The translations under genes were made by a program, and so were the position numbers. The notes beneath the pieces were generated by a model. It worked only from the letters and a program-made list of their open reading frames with translations. It searched no databases and was not told the origin of the DNA. From Sternotherus odoratus (Eukaryota; Chordata; Testudines; Kinosternidae), in contig JAVMKO010000209.1 of the NCBI GenBank assembly GCA_032164245.1, positions 496,001-560,000 of the forward strand: a stretch of DNA of 64,000 nt, written 5' to 3'. This document shows positions 32,647 to 44,457 of the stretch, piece by piece. Numbering within the stretch: position 1 is the stretch's first letter; each line of letters opens with the position of its first letter.

Positions 32647-33121
32647 ATGTTACTTGCTTGTGCACGGCAGGGAGGTGCAGAGGGAGGGCTCATTCTTTTC
32701 ATAGGATAAGGCATGTGGTTTTCTTTAGGCATTAATAATCTATGTACTCTGAATAAAAAAAACATTTATTAAAAAGACAAGTCATTTATTGAACAGCCAC
32801 TTCATTTGCTGAAAGAAAAGGTTATGCAGAATGTGTAGGGGAAGGGGGTGGTGTGTGATTGGGGTGAGATGGGGTCAGTCAGAGACTGGAATATGTCTTC
32901 ACAATCCTCTCTGAATTGCTGTGTCCCCCAACCCCATTTCCGGATGACAATAAGCTATGTTATCAGGGGTCAAGTGCAGTGGATAAGGGTCCTGGTTTTC
33001 GGGGTTGGGAAGTGAAGATATGGGAATTGGAGACAGCTGTGGGTGGTAGTAACCCAGAAGCTGGTGACAGTGGGTTGGAGGGGCTAGAGGGCCAGAAGGG
33101 GAAGGGTTTTGGGATAACTGA

Positions 33122-33756
33122 TTAAGGGGGTGGTGAGTGCAGTGAGAGCGGTAGTGCTCCTCCTGCATGACGGCGATACAAGCATCCCTTTCCACCCTCA
33201 CCCAAGTAGCCTGAAACCTCAAAGTACCTGCCTTCCCGATACAAAAGTAGCTTTACCAGCGCAATCTGCTGCTGCTCGGCCCTCTGCAACCACCGGATGC
33301 TGCAGCTGGCCAACCTCCTCCTGGCTTGAGAAGAGCTCCTGGCTGCATGCCTCCTGGGTTTCCAGGGAGTCCTCCATGCCCTGGGCCACCGCTGATTCCT
33401 CCTCCTCCTCTTCCTTCTCCTCCCCCTCTCCCTTGCACTGGTGGGCTGGGAACTGTCCATAGTGGTTGATGGAGTGGATGAAGAATTCCCCCCCCCCCCA
33501 AGTATCGCATCCAGCTCCTTGTAAATCTGCAAGTCACTGGGGTTGCTCTGGGGCAGCTGTTTGCCTCACAGGTTTCACAATATGCATTCCTAAACTCCTT
33601 TACATTTACCCAACATGGCACAGTGTCCCACTCATGACCTCTTTCTGTTAAGGCCCGTGAGATCTGCCCATAGGTATCATAATTCCTGCAGCTGGACCAC
33701 AGCTGGGACTGGACAGCCTCTTCCTCCTGAAACACTGATGAGGTCCAGCACCTCAC
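33122..33756 (-). pseudogene. Myb/SANT-like DNA-binding protein of the Harbinger element
   Basis: Two overlapping - strand frames make up the gene. The N-terminal part has NYDTYGQISRALTERGHEWD and VKEFRNAYCETCEANSCP, the tri-helix layout of Myb/SANT-like proteins that help Harbinger transposases reach DNA. It continues in the other frame as FYKELDAILGGG-like wording, an acidic/basic low-complexity stretch and a final helix (QRAEQQQIALVKLLL). A frameshift near 33500, at a run of C, separates the two. Confidence 0.75.
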
Positions 33757-34413
33757 TATTGCTCCATGCTGGGGATCGCTTGGTGAGTGGAGGCATGGAG
33801 TGTGGAGTCATGGTCAAGTAGAACGATCACCTGGAAACATTCACTGAGCGCTCCATGCCTGTCTAGAGCAAACAGGAAGGGGATTTTTAAATTTCCCAGG
33901 GAATTTAAAGAGCGGCTACGATGGTTGGTCATCTGAGGACATGACAAAAGAGTTTGAAAGTGATGACCAGAGTGGCTCAAACGGGAATTATGGGATGGGA
34001 TGGAGGCCAATTAATGCACATTGGGTGTCCACATTGGCATTGTAGTGCTACAGACCTTATTCCCCATGCAGAGGTGGATTACCAGGACTGCTATAAGTGC
34101 AATCTACGTCCCTCGCCACTCTGGTGTGACGGGTACAGTAGAGTGCTGGAAGGGAGGTATATCAGCCTCAGGATGAGCACCTTTTGGTTTCCCAGGAGGT
34201 GGGTGGGCCTAAGCCCACCTGTTACTGAAGTGCCTCCCCGAGCCTGGCGGGAGGGACACTAGACCCGGGGCCAATTGATTACGGGGGACAACTAATGAAA
34301 AAAGGACAAGGGAGTGCGTGAGGGTTACAGGTTCAAAACGAGGGTACAGGATGGGGACATCGAGCAGAGAACCCCGCTCAGCGCCCACTGCTCCATGAAA
34401 ACGCAGCGGGAGG

Positions 34414-37400
34414 CTATGGACGCTGCCCAGTGGACCTCTGCTCGGATGCGTGACTTAACGAGTGACCAGATGACCTGAAAGAGACCCCACAGTCGCACCG
34501 GACCCCCCCGTCTAGCATCCTCCTCCTGGTGTTATAGATGGTGGCTTTGGCAAGCACCAGGAGGAGGTTGACGAGGAGGTCTCGCAACTTTGTGGGGCCA
34601 TGGATGGGGTGTCCAAAATAAAAAGGTGTGGGGAGAAGTGCAGCCAGCACCTCAATAGGAGGTTCTGGAGGAGCCGGAATAGGGGCTGCGGCCTGGCGCA
34701 CTCAAGGTGGGCGTGCGCCAGGTCCTCCTTCGTGCCATGGAAGGGGCAGGTGTTGGGCATGGGGAGGAACCGCGCCAAGTACACGCCCGTGCTCTCGGCT
34801 CCATGAAGGAGCCGCCAACTAATATCCCCGGCAGGCCGTGGAATCAGTGTGGAATAGAAGGTGTCCCACCGGGGCCGCTCACCCTCGTTTGGTGGTAGGT
34901 AGTCCCGCCACTTGGTATCGGGGCGGGACGCGAGGGTGAGGAGATGTATCGTGTGAAGCACGAGCGTGTAAAGCTGTTTCCTCGACGCGGTTCGAAAGGA
35001 GACCGGCTGCAAGGTGTGCAGCCGGCTCGGGGTGTGGGGGTGAAGAGGCCGGGGGGGCTCACGAAGCCGAGGCCCGAGTACCATTTCCGGAGGGCTCGGG
35101 GTGAGGGGCGGGCGGGGAGAACCCTCTCTCAAGGCCCGCTGCAGGAAACCGAGAGAGACGGGAGACAGGGTGGTCCTCATCTCCTGGAGTACGCGCAGGG
35201 GAGTCGCAAGGGTGGAGAGCCCCATGCGCCGAGCGAGCACACGGGGATCCACCCAGTCCCCTCTGTCGTAGTCCAGGAGGTCTCCGACTTTAGTGATTTC
35301 TCCCAGGACCAACCTCCGACGCACTGAAGGAGACTCCGCCATCTGCACACGGAGGACCGAATTGTGTAGCAGGGGCTCCGCGAGGAGATCGTCTCCCTCG
35401 GTGGCCACAAAGGACCTGGTCGCCCCAAAGAGCTGCCAGGTCTGGAGGAGGTCCTGGTAGAAGGCCGGCAGCTCCGAGAGGTCTCGCGGAAGACCCCTCC
35501 GGTGGAGAAAAAAGAGCTGCCGGTCATAGCGAAGCCCCCGGAGGCGGCGGAGGAAGGCGTGTGCCAACGTTCTCCATGCCGGACTACCATCACCATAAAA
35601 GAGTCTCTGCAGGGCCTGGAGGCGGAAGACATGGACCTGGCTGTGCAAGCAGACCAGGCCCTGCCCTCCGTCCGCCAGGGGAAGACTCAGAACCCCTGCA
35701 GAGACCCAGTGGAGTCCTGGCCAGAAGAAGTCCAGGGCGAGCCTCTGGAATCTGGCCAGGATCCTCAGGGCCGGGCTCAGGGTGTTGAGCCGGTGCCAGA
35801 GCATGGACAGGACGAGCTGATTCAAAACCAGTGCCCTCCCACATAGGGAGAGACACCGGAGCAGTCCCGTCCACCTCCGCACCCGCTCACTCACCCTGCC
35901 CTCCAAATCTTGCCAGTTTTCCGGCGGAGAGGGGTGCGTGGCGGAGAGATAGACGCCAAGATAGAGCAGCGGACCCACACTCCACCGAATGGCTTGAAGC
36001 GCGGGTGGGAGGGAGCTGACCTGCCACCCATCCCCGACCACCAGGCCAGAGCTCTTGACCCAGTTGACCCGGGCGAAGGAGGCCGCCGAGTACACGGCTT
36101 GGCAGGCCTCCGCCCGCACCAGGTCGCCCGGGTCCTGGACCACAAGGAGTACATCGTCGACATACGCCGACAGGACCAGCCGCAGCTCCGGCTCCCGAAG
36201 CACCAACCCCGTCAACCTCCGTCGGAGGAGACAGAGGAAGGGCTCGATCGCCAGAGCGTACAGCTGACCCGAGAGGGGGCACCCCTGCCGTACTCCCTGC
36301 CCGAAGCTGACCGGCTCGGTCAGGGTCCAGTTGAGCCTGACCAAGCACTCCGCCTCCGCATACAGCACCTGGAGAAACCCCACAAACTGGGGGCCGAAGC
36401 CGAATGCCCGCAGAGTGCCCAGGAGATACCCGTGGTCCATCCTGTCGAACGCCTTCTCCTGGTCCAGGGACAGGAGGGCGAACGACAGACCATCCCTACG
36501 CCCTAGCTCTAAGAGGTCCCGGACCAGATAGAGGTTATCGAAGATGGTACGGCCCGGGACCGTGTAGGTCTGGTCGGGATGGACCACGTCCGCCAGCACG
36601 GACCCCAGCCGCAGCGAAATAGCTTTCGCTACGACCTTATAGTCCGTGCTGAGGAGCGAGACGGGACGCCAATTCCGAAGATCGCGGAGGTCCCCCTTCT
36701 TCGGCAATAAGGTCAGTACGGCTCGCCTGCACGAAAGAGGGAGCACCCTGCACTGCAAGGACTCGGCCCAGACGATGACGAGGTCCGGGCCGAGGATGTC
36801 CCAGAACGCGCGGTAGAACTCCACGGTCAGCCCGTCCATGCCTGGAGATTTATTGGTGGGCATGAGACAGAGGGCGGCCGAGAACTCGGCCAGAGAGGTG
36901 TCTCCAGCCGGTCTCGGTCGCCCGCGCCGACCGTCGGGAGCTCAGTCCAGAGCACCCTGCGGGCTTCGGCTTCGGTCGGATCCGGAGAGAAGAGGTCTGC
37001 GTAGAAGGCCCTGGCCCTTCCACGCATCTCCTCCGGATCCATGAGGGGGGTGCCATCCACCGCTAAGAAACAGGTGACATGCTTTTTGGCCCCCCTCCTT
37101 TTCTCCAGGGCGTAGAAGAAACGGGAGCCGCGATCCATCTCCCAAAGGAGACGGATGCGGGATCGAACGAACGCGCCCCGGGCCCGGTGGTCCTCCAGAG
37201 CCCGGAGCTCCTCCCGCTTCTCCCTGTACGCTGTGCGGAGGGGTGGATCCTCGGGGCGGATGTCATGGAAATCCCCCCAGCGCCGGAGGGCGAGCTGCAC
37301 CTTCTCCCTTGAACCACAAGTGTCTCGTAGGAAGTGGTGCAGCTCTTCTCTCAGCGCGGAGGGGGATCTGGCAGCCGAGCGGCCGCTGCCTTCCGGTAGG

Positions 37401-37905
37401 GCCTTTGAAGGGACTTCGTGGCCCACTGAGATGAGTGATTGAGGCTGGGAACCCCGGCGTAGTCGCGCCGCATGACCTGTCTCCTTTTCCGATGTGGGAG
37501 GGAGCGGCGGAGGGGGTGACGCAACCCCCAAGTCCATGGGGGTGGGAGACTCAAGAACCACCCCCTGAGAGTCATCCGAATGGCTCAATAGTGGGATGAC
37601 CTCGGGGGTGGCAATAATGATGGGAGCGGAAGGGGCAGGGGACGGGGCAGGAGTATGGACCAGGCTTGGGGCTCGGACGGGAGTGGGAACTGGGTCTGTA
37701 ATTGGGGCAGGAGAAAGGATCGGGGCAGGAGTGGGGGCCGGGGCCGAATCGGGTGAATGGATAGGGAGGGGACCGGGATCGGGGTCGATGGACGGGGCTG
37801 GTTGGGGATAAGGGGCTGGGTTAGGGACAGGGGTTAATTTTTGGTCCGGGACAAGGGAGGTGGTAGGGGCAGGGGTAGTATCAGGGTCTCCTGCAGCCAA
37901 GCTGG
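34414..37905 (-). pseudogene. Tx1-type ORF2: linker and reverse transcriptase, endonuclease lost
   Basis: The 783-residue frame (36863-34512) opens NKSPGMDGLTVEFYRAFW and has the RT motifs LSLDQEKAFDRMDHGYLL, GVRQGCPLSGQLYALAIEPF and the catalytic core AYVDDVLLVV with both aspartates. Upstream, 37960-36827 carries a proline-rich stretch and the region before RT (REKREELRALEDHRARGAFV, MDRGSRFFYALEKRRGAKKH). One frameshift near 36900 separates them; another near 34620 moves the C-terminus into the frame 34701-34414. The first 17 residues of the upstream frame come from Harbinger DNA. Because few lesions are present the copy looks fairly young, but without an endonuclease it should be unable to move. 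Confidence 0.88.
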
Positions 37906-38729
37906 AATGTTTTTTTTTATTCAGAGTACATAGATTATTAATGCCTAAAGAAAACCACATGCCTTATCCTATGAAAAGAATGAGCCCTCCCTCTGCACCT
38001 CCCTGCCGTGCACAAGCAAGTAACATTAGAACTGGCTTTCAGCCTCAAAATGCTCCCTCAAGGCATCCCTGATCCTTGCAGCCTCACTCTGGGCCCCTCT
38101 GAGAGCCCTGATATCTGGCTGTGCATATGTGACCTCCAGCTGTTGAAGCTCCGAGGGCCATGCCTGAGTGAAGCTTTCACCTTCTGTTCACAGATATTAT
38201 GTCGGGTACAGCACGCGGAAATAACCGAGGAGATACTTCCCTCAGCCAAGTCTAGCTTCCCATAAAGACACCACCAGCATGCTTTCAGACATACAAAAGC
38301 ACACTCCACAGTCATTCAACTCCGGCTAAGCCTGTAGTTGAACCTTTCCTGGCTGCTGTCCAGGCTCCCTGTGTATGGTTTCATGAGCCACAGCATTAAA
38401 GGGTAAGTGGGGTTGCCAAGAATCACAGTGAGCATTTCAACTTCTCCCACAGTGATCCTTTGCTCTGGGAAAAAAGTCCCGACTTGCAGCTTCTTGAACA
38501 GGCCGGTGTTGCGAAAGATGTTTGTGTCATGCACCTTTCCTGACCAGCCTGCATTAATGTCAGTAAAACGCCCACAGTGATCCACAAGCGCCTGGAGAAC
38601 CATGGAGAAGTACCCCTTTCGGTTAACATACTCTCCTGCTAGGGTCAGGTGCCAGAATAGGTATATGGGTCCCCTCGATCGCCCCTCCACAGTTAGGGAA
38701 ACCCATTTGCTCAGAGCCAGCCAAGGTGT
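37906..38729 (-). mobile_element. Reversed 823-bp Harbinger fragment inside the LINE
   Basis: Matches 31944-32766 in reverse orientation with only a few differences, for example N to S and A to V in the derived peptides. One junction falls right after AATAAAAAAAACATT of the transposase 3' end, the other at ACACCTTGG. It joins LINE ORF1 on one side and the ORF2 linker on the other. Confidence 0.93.
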
Positions 38730-40750
38730 TGGAGTGCGGCTCCTCTCGACCCATGGGTGGGGTCGGAGGACTGGAAACAGGAGGGGGGCCTTCCTCGGTG
38801 CCGGGCGTGGGCGACTCAACAAACACATCGCTCACAGCCACGGCATCGGGCGGGATGGTGACTTCAACTAGTCCCCCCTCTGAAGGGGCGGCCGACTGCA
38901 CGGTCCCTTCAGCACCCACTGACCTGAGACCCGGCTGCTCGGCATTGGCCGTCGCCCCGAGGGGCTCGGCGGCCTCCGCCACGTTGCCATTAGCAGCCGG
39001 GCAGGTGGGAAGGGTCAGGGGTGCCCCAAGGACCAGAGCAGGGGCTTCCTCCAAAGAAAGGCAGGGGGAAGGAGGGGGCGGCGAGCACAAAGCACCGCCC
39101 AGATCGAGGCCCGCTGGCAAGGGGTCGTCTTCCCCCTGGGTGAATGGGGTCAGACCCAGGGCCTCGATCTCATGATAGATGGAGGGGAGGGCGGGCTCTG
39201 TGGCCTCAGCAAACTCCCCTCCGGACACCGGGGCAGCAAGCGCCCCTGTAACAATAGTGGCAGGGGGGGCCGATGGTGCAAGGGCTGAAGGAGCTCCCGC
39301 AGTAGCCCCCTCACAGGAAGGGTGATCAGGGGAGACGGATTCGTCTCCAGCCGCTGCCGTGGTCATAGCAGCTGGTTCCGCCAGCTGGGCTTCGTCCAGG
39401 ATTGCGGCAGATGGTGGGGGGCTAGCCCCCCGCAGCAGCTTTCGGGGGGCTACAGCTCCCTCCTCATCAGAGGGAGGGGAGCGGGTCCGCGTTCTGCGGA
39501 TGGCGCGTTTCCCCCGGACGAGCACCCAGCCCTCTAAGGTGGAAGTGGAGGTGGAGGGCTGGTCAGTGGAGGCAGGGCCAAAGGTTGAAGGGTCCGGGTC
39601 CTGGGGTGGCACAGCGGGGGAAGGGGAAGCCTCCCCCTGGGGAGGGCCCTCCCTCTCGGTTCCTATGGACCCCGTAGCCCCCTCCCCTGTAGAGGGAGGG
39701 ACGGCAGTAGCAGCGGTGGTGGCTGGGCCACCAGGGCCGCCGGCGATGACAGGGTCGGCGCCCTCTCGGGTTGCGGGGGTCCCGGGCTCCCCTTCCGTCC
39801 GGGCCAGGGGGCAGTCCCTCCGGACGTGCCCTATCGCCCGGCAAAGGAAGCACCGGGCCTCCCCCGTAGAATAGTGGACCCTGTGGTATGCTCCCTGGTG
39901 GGACACTAGAAAGGAACCCTCCAGGGGCACCCCACCACGTGCTGCCGCCGGCGATACTTGGATCTGCACCTGCCGGCGGAAGGATAGAATATGGCGCAGG
40001 ACGGGGTCCTTATAACCCGAGGAGAGAGGGGTGATGACTGAAATAGGCTTCCCCAGGGTGGAGAGGGCGGGAAGCAGGGCAGCATTAGGGAGGCAGGGCT
40101 CGACGGAAGTTAAAACTACCCGTACACCCAGGTCCTCCAGGGGCTCTAAGGGGACGAACACCCCCCCCACCGACATGCCCTTTTCCACCACCTCTTGGGC
40201 AGTGGCCTCCGATGCCAGGAAGAAAACAATGTTCCCGTACATTTTGGAGGCTGCCACGATGTTTCTGGGCCCCACTACCCGCGCCAGCACTCGCGCGTAG
40301 GTTTCTCCGTTGGGCGAGGCTGGCACCAGGTGGCAACGGATCCCGTGCCTCCTGGTGAGCGAGTGGAAAGGGCCCCGTCCCCCAGAGATGACAGTGGAGG
40401 CGGCGGGCGGGGCGGGCGGCGGCCACCTGGGCATACGCCCTGCGGGCCGGAGGGTCCGCAGAGCTGGTAGAGGGGATGGCCGGGGAAGGAGGGGCCGTGG
40501 CAGATGTCGATGCCACGGCTGGTGGGGCGGCCCCACCCGTGGGAGGTGTTGTTTTCCGGGCGGGGCCTTTTCCCTTTTTTCCCCCCTGGCCCTTCCTACT
40601 AGTAGAAGGGACGACCACGGCAGCGGCAGAGACCGGGCAGGAGCCAGTCGAAAGGGCGGCTGCAGGAGTGGGCGGGGGCGATGGCAAAGGGAGGGATGGG
40701 GCTGGGGCAATGGGGACTGGAGGAGGGGCAGGGGCAGGGGTCTCCTCCAT
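38730..40750 (-). pseudogene. Tx1-type LINE ORF1, zinc-knuckle nucleic-acid-binding protein
   Basis: I start at the ATG at 40750 (MEETPAPAPPPV) because the 771-residue frame opening at 40938 begins in translated 5' monomers. The N-terminus is proline/alanine-rich with a basic patch (SRKGQGGKKGKGPARK) and ARRAYAQVAAA; a frameshift near 40400 moves into the longer frame with a folded region (GETYARVLARVVGPRNIVAA, SKMYGNIVFFLASEATAQEV) and the CCHC knuckle CFLCRAIGHVRRDC near 39840-39799. The rest is acidic and proline-rich. ORF1 proteins of this clade coat the LINE RNA. The C-terminus is truncated by the Harbinger junction. Confidence 0.8.
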
Positions 40751-40789
40751 AACGGTAAGGGGGTAGGAGGAGGCCCTATGGGAGTAGGG

Positions 40790-41055
40790 GTAGGGGGTAA
40801 CCGCTCCTCCCCGCTAAACTGTAGGGGGGGGGAGAGGAGGGTCTGGCGGAGGGGTAAGCAAGGGAAAGGGCTAACCACTCCTCTCCGCCGGGCTGCAAGC
40901 AGGAGAGGAGGGTCCAATGAGGGGGGCTGGACAGGCAAGGGGGGGCTAACCGCTCCTCCCCGCTAGGCTGGAAGCAGGGGAGGAGGGTGCTGGCAGGGGT
41001 CAAGGGCGGGTACGGGGGATGAAACAAGGTTCCGGCTCCTCCGGCTGCACTGGGA
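40790..41055 (-). repeat. Tandem monomers in the 5' region of the LINE
   Basis: Units of about 75 bp with GCTAACCGCTCCTCCCCGCT and GCAGGGGAGGAGGGT, three clear copies plus a partial one at 41030. Repeated 5' monomers act as promoters in some LINEs; here that is only inferred. Confidence 0.75.
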
Positions 41056-42170
41056 GGAGAGGGGGTTACGAAATCATGGGGTGAGGGGTGAAAGTGAGAC
41101 TGATGGGGAAGAGGGTGCACAGGCACCTAAAGGGGAACGTGGGCACACGCGATGGAGGAGGGATACTAGAAAGTACTGGGGAGTAAAGGGCCTGGGTGGG
41201 AACACAAAATGGAGGCTAAAAAAAGGCGGGAAACTGAAAAATCAAAGTTTGGGGCGGGTCCAGGAGTGAAACTAAGGGCTAGGGGAGGAAGGGCTGACCG
41301 AAAGAATCTTCCGGAAACACTAAAGGGTGGGTGGGGCAAACTAAAAGAAGGGAACAACTAAAGTAAAAAGGGATTGAAAAATGGTTGGGGGGAGGGCAGG
41401 GGGGATCCCCCACCAGCCAAACACAGCTGGGGGGGATTAGGAAAAAGTCCAGGGTGGGGTGCGTGCACCCACAGGCGCCTGTGCACCACACAGTCCTCCC
41501 TGCTCACAATCACAGGTGTTTAAGGGGTGAGAAAAACCGACACCCCCGTCGAGGGGCAAGGTCCAGGTGTTGGTGGGTTGGTGGAGGGGGCAGCGGTGGG
41601 GGTGGTGGTCCGGGGAGCAGATGGACAAGGGGGAGGGCTCTGTGCCTTTCCCCCGTGCTCCCCCACGCAACCGCAATCCCACCACCCCAAAAGCACAGAT
41701 GACAGAGTTACTCAGTCCAGTTGTAAACCCCCTCCACAAAGTCCTTTGATGGATGTCTTCCCTCCTCACCTTCTCGACGGTAGCAGCAGCTTCAGGATGG
41801 TAGTGAGCAGCAGGTCGGTGGAGAGGCCCGGTGATAGTAGTGGTGGTGGTGGTGATGGTGTCTGGGCCTCTCCCCCCCAGAGGCAGGGGGGCAGGCTAGC
41901 AGGCCTCCCCCCTGTTCTGCAACAGTCCTTTGTGGTGAGGTGGGGGGGGAAGCTCAACCCAGCTGGTAAAAAGACAAGTAGTCCAAAGGGGGAGCTCCAG
42001 ATGGTGGTGATAGCAGCCACAGGGAAACAGTGGGGTGTGTGAGGGTGAGGGTGAGGGTGAGTGTGAGTGGGGGTAGGAAAGTCCTGGCAGCAGCGGTGGG
42101 GCCAGGTGGAGGGGGAAGGAAAGGGCTCCAGGGGGGGGGATAATGGTAGCAGCAGCCCCTGCACCCCTTA
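41056..42170. other. GC-rich, purine-biased 5' region of the LINE
   Basis: Long G-rich tracts, simple repeats of GGT (near 41840) and GTGAGG (near 42030), and overlapping open frames on both strands without any domain. It probably belongs to the LINE's 5' end; its outer limit is a guess. Confidence 0.4.
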
Positions 42171-42174
42171 GAGC

Positions 42175-42551
42175 CCCTTGTGGACCTTCCCCTAGGCCCT
42201 GTGGGCTGGGGGTTTCCAGGCAGGAGCCTCTCCAGAAACTCCTGCCTTGCCCCAGCCCTGCTTCCTTCCAGGTACCTGAGTGAAGCTCCTCACAGCAGCC
42301 AGGCCTGTCTGCTTCTCCAGGCAGAGGAGAGACCCGCATGAGGAGCAGCCTCAGGATGGGCAGGTGTCTGTTGTCTGGATAGCCAAACAAAGGCTACTCC
42401 AGGCTAATCAAGACACCTGGGGCCAATTAAGAAGCTTCTAGAAAGCAGCAGAAATAGCTAGCCTGATTGGGACACCTGAAGCCAATCAGGGACTGGTTGA
42501 ACCCAGTTAAAAACCTTCCCAGTTAGTCAGCTGGGTGTGGATGTTAGGAGC
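42175..42551. repeat. LTR-like fragment
   Basis: Wording such as CCAGGTACCTGAGTGAAGCT and CTCCAGGCAGAGGAGAGAC is related to 44934-45000 inside the LTR at 44458, so this is likely a diverged piece of such an LTR. No ends were found. Confidence 0.4.
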
Positions 42552-43670
42552 TGTGATGGTGCTGTTCCTGGTGGGATCCAACTGTGAGTGTCAGATCAGG
42601 ACAGATTGCTTCCAAAGGGGCAACTACAGCCCAACGCTGGGGTTTTTCCACACTAAGGCAAACCAAACCAGCCAAACAGAACAGACTTTGGTTTCACCCC
42701 ACTGGCTAACCACAAGTCACACAAGCAATCCCCTTAAAACACTCCAGATTCCTAGTATCACCACCAGCAGCCACCTGTCCCTGGCGATCAATGGTTATGA
42801 AAACCAATACCCCAAATAAAGAAAACAGTTCTCCCCAATTCCAAAGAATCAGGTCCCAGACCCAGGTCAATATACCAATCGGTTCTTCTCACAAATCACG
42901 CTGTTGCCAATCCTTTAGAATCTAAAGGTTTATTGTATAAGGAAAAAGGTATAGGTGAGGGTTAGGAAAGGTTAAAAGAAATCAATTACATGCAGTAATG
43001 GCACATCTCTTGGTTCAGTCTTGCAGCTGTAGAATAAACTGCAGGTTTCAATCAAAGTCTTTGGAAAGCATCCCCTGCAGAGATGGGTCAGTACCTTTGT
43101 CCAGAGTTCCCCTGAGTAGCAAAGTTCCATCCAAAGCTGGAAACAAGGCAGGCTGGAGGTAGAAAACAAAGATGGGGGGCTGTAGCAGCTTCCTTTATAG
43201 TTTTTTCTCTTCCTCCTGTGAAAAGTCCAGCCCCATGGAGTTCTGGAGCCACATGGGCAGATCACATGACCATGCATGACTCATATTTGCAGGCAGCAGA
43301 CATTATGCACAGGCTTTCTCTCGTAGACTTTTTGTCTGGATTGGAGCATTCCAAGCTCCCAGAGTCCATTGTGTTGCTGATAGTCCCTTAATGGGCCATC
43401 AGGCAGCCCAAGCCAAGCTGACACCCAGTATTCAGGAATCTTCTCCCCCATCAGAGCACAATATTTGGAAAGACAGACAGTCCAGAGCCAATATTATAGC
43501 TCTAACTACAAAATTGATACACACATATCACTGGCATATTCATAATCAGCCATTCATAACCTGGTTGTAGGCACCCATTATGACCCCCTGTACATAAGAT
43601 TTGGTGCCACTATAGGACCCTGGTTGCAGCAATGATTTATAGGGTCCCAAATTATTTCAGTAACGTGACA
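42552..43670 (-). mobile_element. Third LTR of the 21-kb family, reversed, no target duplication
   Basis: Aligns in reverse with the inner LTR at 21248-22397, from TGTGATGGTGCTGTTCCTGG to TTTCAGTAACGTGACA. The bases beside it are GGAGC on the left and CCTGC on the right, which do not match. Confidence 0.85.
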
Positions 43671-44230
43671 CCTGCTAACAAAACAAAAGTGGCAGTAAGT
43701 GTATTCTTGAATTGTATCACTTTGTAATCGATCCACGGTGTCCTTAAACTGTAAAGTTTAGCAGAGAGAGAAATTCCAAGGGAGGGGGCTCCACAAGGGC
43801 TGGGTAAGGCTAGGAGACTTAGTATCTATGAATTTCTGTGTAAGGAGTTTATGTTTTTCTCTTTTTCTTTTATTAAAACATTTTCTTGTGTAAGAACTGT
43901 CTGGTTAATTCCATTGGAGTGATCCTAGTTTGGATCAGGCTTGTCTCACAGCAAGTGAGGGTTTGTGTTCTCGAATCTTTACCAGGTAAAGAGGGTGTGT
44001 GTGTGTTACTATCGGGGTTACAATGTGCCCCACCCCATAGTTTTGGGGACTCATATAGGTAGTGGCAGCAATTTTCAAGCCCCAACTGGAGAAGTTTGGG
44101 TTTTGGGGGAAATATTTAACCTAAGCTGGTAAAATAAGCTTGGGGGTGATTTGTCTTTCATGCTGGGTCCCCACATCTTTACCCTATAGTTCATAGTGGG
44201 GAAATAGAATCGCTGACAGGTGCACATTTA
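43671..44230. other. About 560 bases, nothing recognised
   Basis: Possibly part of an LTR: AATAAA is absent on the + strand but TATTAAAACATTTTCTTGTG and GTGTGTGTGTTACTATCGG are present. No gene. Confidence 0.35.
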
Positions 44231-44457
44231 AAATATAGAATATCAGGGTTGGAAGGGACCTCAGGAGGTCATCTAGTCCAACCCCCTGCTCAAAGCAGGA
44301 CCAATCCTCAATTAAACCCTCCCAGCCAGGGCTTTGTCAAGCCTGACCTTAAAAACCTCTAAGAATGGAGAATCCATCACCTCTGTAAGAAACCTATTCC
44401 AGGGCTTCACCACCCTCCTAGGGAAATAGTTTTTGCTAATATCTAACCTAAACCTCT

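Larger units (their letters stand above)
31100..34110 (+). mobile_element. PIF/Harbinger DNA transposon, two-gene, inactive
   Basis: Holds a transposase pseudogene on the + strand and a Myb/SANT-like gene on the - strand, the pair found in PIF/Harbinger elements. Wording GGGTGTCCACACTG near 31117 and GGGTGTCCACATTGGC near 34024 marks both outer parts, but in direct orientation; true terminal inverted repeats and the 3-bp target duplication were not located. Confidence 0.75.
34130..42170 (-). mobile_element. Tx1/L1-like LINE, chimeric with a Harbinger fragment
   Basis: Reading on the - strand: GC-rich 5' region with tandem monomers (to 40790), ORF1 with a zinc knuckle, an 823-bp reversed Harbinger piece, then the linker and reverse transcriptase of ORF2 and a short 3' region ending near 34130. 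The endonuclease domain expected at the start of ORF2 is missing, exactly where the Harbinger piece lies. Base composition is much more GC-rich than its surroundings. Confidence 0.8.

Noticed and set aside
34600..37811. Many + strand frames of 60-200 residues opposite the LINE ORF2
   Set aside because: Shadow frames caused by high GC content; the - strand has clear RT motifs.
41385..42390. Cluster of 100-170-residue frames on both strands
   Set aside because: GC-rich, low-complexity LINE 5' region; no domain, starts and stops are random.
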